Positions 45,101 through 52,600 of a DNA stretch of 64,000 nt are shown here, piece after piece. The DNA is from Bicyclus anynana (lineage: Eukaryota; Arthropoda; Insecta; Lepidoptera; Nymphalidae). The notes beneath the pieces are model-generated. The model was not told where the DNA came from, searched no databases, and was given only the letters and a program-made list of their open reading frames with translations. Location of the stretch: assembly GCF_947172395.1 (NCBI RefSeq), contig NC_069109.1, positions 3,743,968 to 3,807,967 of the forward strand, read 5' to 3'. A program made the position numbers and the translations under genes. Numbering within the stretch: position 1 is the first letter of the stretch; every line of letters starts with the position of its first letter.

Positions 45101-46876
45101 GGATATAGGCTATATATTATCTCCGTATTCCTACAGGAACGGGAACCACGCGGGTGAAACCGCGCGACGTCAGCTAGTAACTGATATTATTCAACACACC
45201 TTGGACAGTGGGTCGCAGCATGGTGGAATGCAATGTGCTGACCAACGCCACATCCTGGCCAGGCGGACTGGCCACATACAATATGCCGCTTTGATGAGCA
45301 CTCGTTGCCATCTGTACACTGATAAAGATGAGGCCATCTACTTTTATAGAATGCACCTGAAATGTAAAGTTTATTTTTTAATTGACAAGTAATTTAGTCA
45401 ACATACATATACATAAGACATGCCGTGATAGCCCAGTGGATATGACCGCTGCCTTTGATTCGGAGGGTGTAGGTTCAAATCCGGTCTAGGACATGCACCT
45501 CCAACTATTCAATTGTGTGCATTTTAAGAAATTAAATATCACGTGTCTCAAAACAGTAAAGGAAAACATCATGAGGAAACCTGCACATCTGAGAATTTTC
45601 CAAAAATAGTTCAGACAAACAGACAAAAATTATAAAAAATCTTGTTTGTGATTTGGTACCTTTGTATTTGACCCTTTAAACCTACTAATTTCCAAAGTCA
45701 CTACAATCCAAACTTCACAATTGGCTCCTCCTTTTTTTGCAGTCGGTTGATGAATAAAAAATCACAAATTACCAAGGCACAGTATTAAAGAAGAGGAATG
45801 AATTACCTGTGGTTTTTTATTAGCATTGGCCACATTTGCCTTCAGAGCATGAGCGATCCGGCCAGGTATCTTTCTCACAAGTGTATTCACAGGTTCATCT
45901 GTATCCTTGTCTGATAGAGTGATCACATACCAAGTCCTGGCTCTGATGGCTACAGCTGGAAAGTATACAAACATTTCAAATTTTAGTAATACTAGGAGAC
46001 TAACATTCAAAGTTAAAATTCAAAATTCATTAATTTCAAGTAGGTAGGTACTTTTGAAACGTCAGTTGACTATTTATTATGATTCTACCACCAGTTCAGG
46101 AGGCAGGTTCTGCTAAAATAATCATACACCATTATAATTGACAATTGATAACATCATTATAATTTTTTATAGTTTTACTTCCTGTGTGTAGGTGGAAGCT
46201 GATCCAACGGCCTCCAAGTACCTTTATCATGAAGCATATCATGGTGTATTAACCTAAGTAACTAAGAAAATGAATTCCGAAGGACCACAATATAAAAGCG
46301 AATAAATATTATGACCTAACAAATGAACTAACTAAATATGGCTATGTGGCTAGTCTGTACGTTGTAGCAATAGGTGCAAGAGGATTACCAGCAATATCTC
46401 TCTATAACTTGCTTAACCTTGGCCTCTCTAGAAGTGCAGCTAGTTCTATATTAGAACGAGTATCCAAAACTGCTCTAATAGGATCTTACCAAGTTCGGCT
46501 AGGCAGAGAGAATAATACGAGCAAAGAAAAGGGAGTGTTGATCGATCGTCAAAATTTCCTTAACCCTAAATGCTGTAGTCACAAGTTCAGGACTCTGCTC
46601 GGAGTTTTTCTCTCTACCACGCGATGGACCCGGCACCCACACGCTGAACCCATGGAATGCTAAGATATTTGTCTCATACTTACATTTTAGTCTCAACCGT
46701 GCAGTAATGTCTGCAACTTCGTTATTAGTGAGGGCTTTGGTGGCATGCTTTTTCAGTACACTGGCAACACTGGCGGGTGTCATCGGCAGCCGGGCATTCC
46801 TCACCGCTCGGGACACGGCGCTCCAGTTCAGACCAAACTCCGGCAGAACCAGAGTGTAGCAGCCTTGCAGCGGCAT
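39166..46876 (-). CDS. CENP-N-like kinetochore protein, five exons
   Basis: Exons (complement): 46876-46684, 45955-45807, 45356-45200, 42808-42544 and 39337-39166. All introns are GT-AG and all phases agree, giving 311 aa (human CENP-N is 339). By eye the chain follows CENP-N in order: a helical N-terminal region; TWYVITLSD then NTLVRKIPGRIAHALKA (compare YVVYYSQ ... SSMLRRNTPLLGQAL); VDGLIFISV; a C-terminal part with SREYLSQMFGPSMPILDTLT; and KKMKVTLKIKADDTFKVLQQ resembling the terminal EEPLRCLIKF segment. CENP-N belongs to the constitutive centromere-associated network and in vertebrates binds CENP-A nucleosomes with CENP-L. Lepidoptera are holocentric and lack CENP-A, so its partner must differ. 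Introns hold many transposons; exons 3 and 5 have decayed partial copies nearby. No database search was possible. Confidence 0.68.
39458..41509 (-). mobile_element. 2-kb DNA transposon with broken transposase, in CENP-N intron 4
   Basis: Inverted ends CGTCCCTTAGCTTACAACAC and GTGTTGTTAGCTAAGGGACG continue into CCGCTCAAGTC / GACTTGAGCGG, flanked by ATAT. On the minus strand a frame starts at the ATG at 41068 and runs to a SINE A insertion at 40675. Beyond it, broken frames continue with INEQQRKHLFENFWKNMNWE and RRSFITSHVNKVLKK, a cysteine/FW/FI pattern seen in some insect DNA transposases. Superfamily not assigned. Confidence 0.7.
40354..40675 (+). repeat. SINE family A, full length
   Basis: GCCTCCGTGGCGCAGTGGTA with box B GGGTTCGATCCCCGGCTGGG, body and A-rich tail. 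It interrupts the transposase remnant. GAGCTT before it and GAGTTT after it are probably target-site duplicates. Confidence 0.88.
41511..42095. mobile_element. CRE-site MITE split by a Helitron
   Basis: The left part has TTTCATGACGTCACGTTAAC and ATTGTGACGTCACAAAACAG. A Helitron (41671-42003) sits inside, and the MITE resumes with TTTAAATTAAGTTTTCTGAA. The 2-kb DNA transposon ends exactly where this MITE begins. Confidence 0.65.
41671..42003 (+). mobile_element. Helitron with short G-rich array
   Basis: Starts TCTATACTAATATTATAAAG and ends GCGGACGAAGTCGCGGGCG then TCGGCTAGT. A GGGTAGG run lies at 41886-41950. Confidence 0.82.
42110..42365. repeat. Inverted partner of the repeat at 475-722
   Basis: Shares GACAGCAAACGTCAAATCGA and TGTTGCATTTCTTGGGAGAG with the first copy, in opposite orientation. 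Confidence 0.6.
42850..43070 (+). repeat. SINE family A, head-truncated
   Basis: Starts at a decayed box B (CGGGTTTGATCCCGAATGAG) and runs to CAGGTGAGATTGCAGTCAAG. It lies in CENP-N intron 3. Confidence 0.7.
43458..43645 (+). mobile_element. Short Helitron
   Basis: Starts TCTATACTGATATTATAAAG and ends GGTTAGCTAGT with a decayed hairpin. It lies directly before an exon-3 copy, as does the one at 44972. Confidence 0.75.
44187..44495 (+). repeat. SINE family B, full length
   Basis: GCCGTGATAGCCGAGTGGAT (box A), GGGTTCGAATCCGGTCC (box B), family body, ending GTCGAATATGGGTTGATGAC. Confidence 0.85.
44972..45178 (+). mobile_element. Short Helitron next to CENP-N exon 3
   Basis: TCTATACTAATATTATAAAG to GACGTCAGCTAGT. 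A related site without the Helitron may be 44125-44140, where AACTATAACTGATATT is continuous. Confidence 0.8.
45422..45750 (+). repeat. SINE family B, truncated, plus a repeat scrap
   Basis: GCCGTGATAGCCCAGTGGAT through AAACCTGCACATCTGAGAAT is SINE B without its 3' part. It is followed by a short repeat ending TTTTTGCAGTCGGTTGATG. Confidence 0.7.
46040..46240 (-). mobile_element. CR1-type LINE 3' UTR fragment
   Basis: Reverse complement of the 3' UTR at 5260-5480 (CTACCACCAGTTCAGGAGGC, GGTGGAAGCTGATCCAACGG). It lies in CENP-N intron 1. Confidence 0.75.
46500..46680. repeat. Interspersed repeat shared with 8961-9275
   Basis: Contains TTTTTCTCTCTACCACGCGA and CCATGGAATGCTAAGATATT, adjoining the exon 1 donor of the CENP-N-like gene. 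Confidence 0.5.
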
Positions 46877-46949
46877 TTTACTTATTAATATTTGTAGTTC
46901 ATTTAAGTGATATTCTGGAAAATATATAAAAATATCAGATTGTTATCAT

Positions 46950-47345
46950 AGACCAGGGTCCCCAAACTTCAGCTCCACGAACACCTGTTAAAATTTCCAA
47001 GTGACAGTGAACCTTACTAACTAATGCCCCACCCCCACCCCATCCCCAAAGAAAACAGCTAATTTGACTGTTGAAGAAACTAAGGTTTTTATTTGAATAA
47101 AAGGTAACACATAAAGTACCAAAACAAATGTGTTTGTAATATTAATGTGATGGGTGTGCTTGTTCCTTGTGGCAAATATATTCAATGTTAGGAGTAATTT
47201 TGGACAATTTTAATCTTAATTTTGACTTGGTATCAGTTACCAAGCTACCATTACGTAAATCAATAAACCCCCTACCGTCAAATGGCGAACCCCTAGGGGT
47301 TCTCATACCCCACTTTGAGAAACATTGTCATAGACCACTACAAAC
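46950..47345. mobile_element. hAT-like non-autonomous element
   Basis: One end reads AGGGTCCCCAAACTTCAGCT; the other has GCGAACCCCTAGGGGTTCTC and CCCCACTTTGAGAAACATTG, the wording typical of hAT-derived non-autonomous elements. No transposase. Confidence 0.55.
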
Positions 47346-47539
47346 TCAGCCTTTTTACATTTTTATTGATTGAAGCATTTGTGTGTACTTGTATGTATTT
47401 ACAATGCAATAATAAATACATGGGTCTTCTTCTTTTTCTCAACTAATTTTTTTTTTTAAATAAATATACTTAAACAATACACATCACTATCTAGCCCCAA
47501 AGTAAGCATACAGAGCAGCTTGTGTTATGGGTGCTAAGA

Positions 47540-47725
47540 TAGTTGATATTATAATATTAATATACTTTTATATACTACATATAAATACTTATATAATGTA
47601 TAAATACACACAGACACTGGAAAAAACCCACGCTCCTTCACAAATATTTTCCAGTTGCGGGAATGGAACCCACAGCCGTGGATGCAGAGAGCAGGGTCAC
47701 TACCCACTGAGCCATGCAGCCGTCA
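47540..47725 (-). repeat. Another tRNA-derived SINE
   Basis: Minus strand: GGCTGCATGGCTCAGTGGGT (box A) and GTGGGTTCCATTCCCGCAAC (box B), then CCAGTGTCTGTGTGTATTTA and an AT-rich tail. It is distinct from families A and B. Confidence 0.65.
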
Positions 47726-47842
47726 ATTCTTTTTTAATTTCATGTAGTTAATATTTAAGTAGTTTTAATGTAATATAAATAATGTTTTATGTAATTTCAA
47801 CAAATATAAGAAAAAAATATAAAAAAGTAGGCTTTTAATGTT

Positions 47843-48052
47843 ACTAATGGACGCCCACAACTTCATCCATGTGAAACCCTACCCCTACCCTACTCCCACC
47901 CTACACCTACCCAACCATACCCCTACCCATACCCCTAAGCATTCTAAATCCATCTCCTGGTTCTAAGCTACCTCTCCACCAATTTTCAGCAAAATTGGTC
48001 CAGCAATTTTTGAGTTATAAATAGTGCTAACACATCTTTCTTTTATATAGAA
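47843..48052 (-). mobile_element. Helitron, reversed, decayed
   Basis: Begins CTAATGGACGCCCACAACTT, holds CCCTACCCCTACCCTACTCC (the G-rich array on the other strand), and ends near TTTATATAGAAC. Confidence 0.6.
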
Positions 48053-48119
48053 CTAAATGATTTTTCTTTACTTTAATTTCTGATATGGTGTTGTAGGTTA
48101 TTGTAAATTTTTTATTTAT

Positions 48120-48370
48120 ATATTGAATCAGAAATGAGAAGAACCGTCACCGACATAGCTCAACGAGTCACAAACCAAAAGTGGCATTAGACATAGTTCA
48201 AATGGACATTGGGGTTCCAAGGTTTGAGATGGAGACCGGAAAACACAGTGTTGATTGGTGAAGATATCGAGTGGACTTCCGGTAGCTTGATGCAGGCAGC
48301 TCAAAACCTTGTTATTTGGGAGTCCATAAGAGAGGTCAGCAGTGGATGTCCATGTTGATGATGATGAGCT
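48120..48370 (+). pseudogene. RTE-type LINE C-terminal fragment
   Basis: Encodes MRRTVTDIAQRVTNQKW and further degenerate blocks of the RTE polyprotein C-terminus, matching the reversed copy at 60245-60600. It ends in GATGATGATGAG. Frame breaks are present. Confidence 0.65.
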
Positions 48371-49642
48371 ATGAACCATTAATCCAAAGTTATCACCAAC
48401 AAGGGAATTTCCAAGATGTTATCCAAACATTGTGTCGATTGTAATGGTGTAATTAAGCTAAACTGTAACCACTTTCTGACATTTTTTTGATTGAGATTGG
48501 GCTCAAACTTGGCTTACTTCTTAATGTACCATTTCGATCAAATTATGGCTCATTTTGGTTTGGACAACACCCTAATGCTACATATTAGAGCGTTAAAAGG
48601 ATGTATATGATTTATTTTTCTTTAAATTTTGTGTATTACTATAAAATATAAAGTATAAAATTGTTTGTACTTACTGCTTACAGAAGTGCTCTGCATCGTG
48701 AATGTTTACACTTTAACTGGTAAATTCGTTAATATTTTTAATAAATATTTATTTTAAGTCAATATTGTCACAGGATTTCTCAAGTTATTTTTATTTTTAT
48801 AATAATTACATATTTTATTCTTTTCGCAAATCAACCGTTTCCGTTGTTCCACGATTTGAAAATTCACCACAGACAATAAAAATTAGAACTGTCATATAAG
48901 ACCAGTGACGCCAGTGACAGTGATGTTGCCAGGGCTAAATACATTATTTTTACTGTTACGCTTAGCACACATTAACATTTCCAACAGAAAAAAACCGGTA
49001 AAATGGAAAATCGTAATAATTATTTACTTCTCAGTCCTCAGACCAATTAATGTATAGAACCTGCCTAGCTAAACGTTACTTTTCTGTCAAAGCATATGAA
49101 CAACGATCTTATGCGATTATAAAAACTGTCTCTATAGTATCGATGTTTCATAGTTGTAATCGTGTTCGTTGGTTAAAGAGCTCCGTAAAAATACCTTTTT
49201 GTATAGTGGAATGTCCCAATCTGAATCTTTGATCTGAATAAAGTATGTTCACGTGATATCGTGGGGGCCGGGCGTCTAAGTAAAACGGTGAGGAGGAGCG
49301 GGATTTATTAGGTGTAGTGGGTGTGGGTCTCAGACCACCTACATCGGTATAAATTGTTTGGGTTTTCTCATCTTGTTAACATTAACGGCGTTCGCCGTTA
49401 ATGTTATGTTATGTTACAACAAGATATTTTACTGATAGCTTGCTCCTCAATATGGCCATTGGCTCTAACGATTCAAAATGACCAGAGAGAGTGTATAGAG
49501 GAATAATTTAGGAAAAAAGTCAAAAGTAATTCAATGAGATCATTTTAATTTATTTACTTAACACCTCAGTAAAGAACTTACAAATAAACAACTTTGTCCA
49601 AAACATTTTTTAAAGTGTTAGTTCATTTTAATTACATATTAT
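48371..49642. other. Spacer between CENP-N and DH-PBAN
   Basis: Mostly AT-rich with no gene seen. 49035-49215 matches the interior of the MITE at 26541-26852. A small perfect hairpin (AACATTAACGGCG / CGCCGTTAATGTT) lies at about 49378-49407. Confidence 0.5.
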
Positions 49643-52600
49643 TTAAGTCTCTTTTGTCTTGTTAATGCTTCTTGCCACTCTTAACTGGGTTTCTGGGTAG
49701 TAATCTGAAACAATATTAACAGGTATTTTTTAAGAACAATGCACATTCATAAACATAAATGAATTATTAAACATTGGGCGGAAAATATAAAACAATAACT
49801 GGTATAATAATGGAAAAATAAGTAATTAAAAAACAAAATCGTACCTTAAACAAGAATTTATTAAAAATAAACCAGTGTGCTACTACACAAATAAAATTAA
49901 ACTTCTAAAAATGAACTGTTAAGCCTAGTTCGGACTACTTTAGTATTTTAGTCGAGTACGAACAATTTTTGTATTTACCGCCCAAAAATTGTTCGTACTC
50001 GACTAAGATACTAACTATATTCAATGTACTCTATGATACTAACGTAGCCTGTACGATTTATTACAGTCGAATAAAAAATTAAGCGCCATCTATGAGCCTC
50101 AAGTTTAACTGCATCGCAAGAGGTTCTTGAAATATACAAAATGGGATTGTTTCATAGTTCTCAAAACCGCCATCTACTGGTAGTTTAAAATAACAAACAC
50201 TGCTTTACTATCCCTGTAGATGGCAGCACGCATCGCTTGATTACTTCGTAAAGAATTTTTTTCACAAAAATCTTACCATAGACAAGTTGTCTGCCAAGTC
50301 TTGGCTGGAAGTTGAATGTTCTGCCAAGTCTGGGCGAAAAGTAGTTAGTCCTGGGGTTCACCATCACTGGGTCGGGCCTGAAACTGAACTGTATTATGAG
50401 TGTTAATATCAGCTTTGCCAGACGTTCCCATTTTAGCGGGACGGCGCAATTTTAAACTCAAAATTAAATGTCCCGCGCGGCAAAGGGCTCAGTCCCGCTT
50501 TTGAGGAATAACTCGACCGTGCACGTGCAGAGTAATAAGGCAGAGTGCAAGGGCAGGTTGCACACAGATTACCTATTGTTTGAAACGCCATATTTTTCTT
50601 ATAAATAAAACTTTTTTGATTTTGATTTTTGTTTATTTTATTTATTATTTCAGAAGACACAACTATTTGACAATAAGGTAAATCTGATTTAAATTTTTAG
50701 TAAAATAATTAGTTAAGAGAATTCTCAGTTATGCAGGTTTCCTCACGATGTTTTTCCTTCACCGTTTGAGACACGTGATATTTAATTTCTTAAAATGCAC
50801 ACAACTGAAAAGTTGGAGTTGGAGTCGAAAAGGCTACCCCTGTCTTTTCTCTTTACGTACTTGTTAAAAAAAAGTAATATTTTTTTATTCCTTACAAGTT
50901 AGCCCTTCAACACAATCTCACCTGATGGTAAGTGATGATGCAATTAGGATGGAAGCGGGCTAAAATGTTAGGAATAGGATGACAATCCACATCCCTTTCG
51001 GTTTCTACCCATCGCACCATTTTGACCTCATACTAAAACTTTGTAGTGTGGTACGAGGTCGATCGACCTCGTAACTCTTAAAGACGCTAAGTGTACGAGG
51101 TCAATTGACCTCGTACCGCAGCGGAGGTGTTAAAATGACTCACATGTCCTCATCAGAAGTCGTAGAGGGGCTACGCTCTGGCAGCTTTCTGCCCAAACGA
51201 GGAGTGAACTCTACGTTGTCGTATCTTTTCTCTTGATTGTCTGTGGCGCGTCCGAGCTTCGGTGTGAATATAACCTTCTTTGATACTGAAAAATGTAATA
51301 TTTTTATAACAATACCCTTTCAACTGAATTTTAGGGCAAGACGACCATTCTCATGTTGAGTTCGATGTAATCTTTACAAGTTAGCCCTTGACTACAATCT
51401 CACCTGGTAAGTGATAATGCAGTCTAAGATGGAAGCGGGCTAACTTGTTAGGAGGAGGATGAAAATCCACACCCCTTTCGGTTTCTACACGGCATCGTAC
51501 CGGAACGCTAAATCGCTCGGCGGTACGTTTTTGCCGGTAGGGTGGTAACTAGCCAACGCCGAAGCCTCCCACCAGCCAGACCTGGACAAATTAAGAAAAT
51601 CTCAATCTGCCCAGCCGGGGATCGAGCCCAGGACCTCCGTTTTGTAAATCCACCGCGCATACCACTGCGCCACGGAGGCCGTCAAAAAGGTACAAATGAA
51701 GGGTAAAGATTTCTCAGACACAAAAATTCTTTAAATTAATATGACAGTGACTTAAGCTATGTTGAATGTTTGGGCGAGCGCAGAAGCATCGCCTGATGTG
51801 ACCCGAAGACTGAAAGAAAGATAGAGGACGGAACGGCTCTCTAAGGGCGTCTCCTATTAGACTCGGACCTCGGCTTAGAGGGCCATTCTGGAGGAGGTAA
51901 CCGTGACCTGAGTGAATCAGTCCGGACGCCCCCAAGATCGTGAGTTAGAAAACCCACGTCCGGGTGACGTTAGATATCGGGGACCTCGTCTTCGCCGGCG
52001 AAGACGCTGTGCAGCTTGTGATTGTGTTGCCTGGGAAGCGTTGTCGGTTGTTATGTCATCGTCTGGATCGTAAAGGACGTTCTTGTTTGTCATTTTGCTA
52101 TAAAATGAAACTCTATAGACAGATTTTTGTTTTTTTTTCCCGAAACCACTAGATTTAGTGAGATTGTAGAATACATTACTTTCATGCGTAAGTGGCCCCT
52201 GCAGTCTGGAGCCCCGTATCATTAATATGGCTGATACGGCGGTAGCGCCCCTGAGTAAACCCTTTCATTTGATACCCATATCATGGGTTGCATTTCAAAT
52301 AGCCAATCCGCCATCTTGAATGTTCGCCACGTTGGATTTAAGTCACGTGACTATTTTTTTCGTATTCCTGACAGCAAACCCTTTCATTAGATATCCATAT
52401 CATGGGGTGGATTTCAAACAGCCAGTCCGCCATCTTGGGTAGACCGCCATATTGGATTTGTAATGATGTTTCTTAGCTAGTCATGTGTCATCAAAACTCA
52501 TAGCATGTGCAGAAAATTTTCATCCTAATCGAAAACCGGGAAGTGGATCAATTAATATTCCAAGATGTTCTTACATACATAGTGAAGCTAATGTAAACGT

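Noticed and set aside
46346..46663. 105-codon plus-strand ORF
   Set aside because: It overlaps a repeat shared with 8961-9275 and lies antisense to the CENP-N-like gene. No protein features were seen.
47843..48052. Proline-coding CCCTACCC repeat as a protein
   Set aside because: It is the complement of the Helitron G-rich array with no stable frame.
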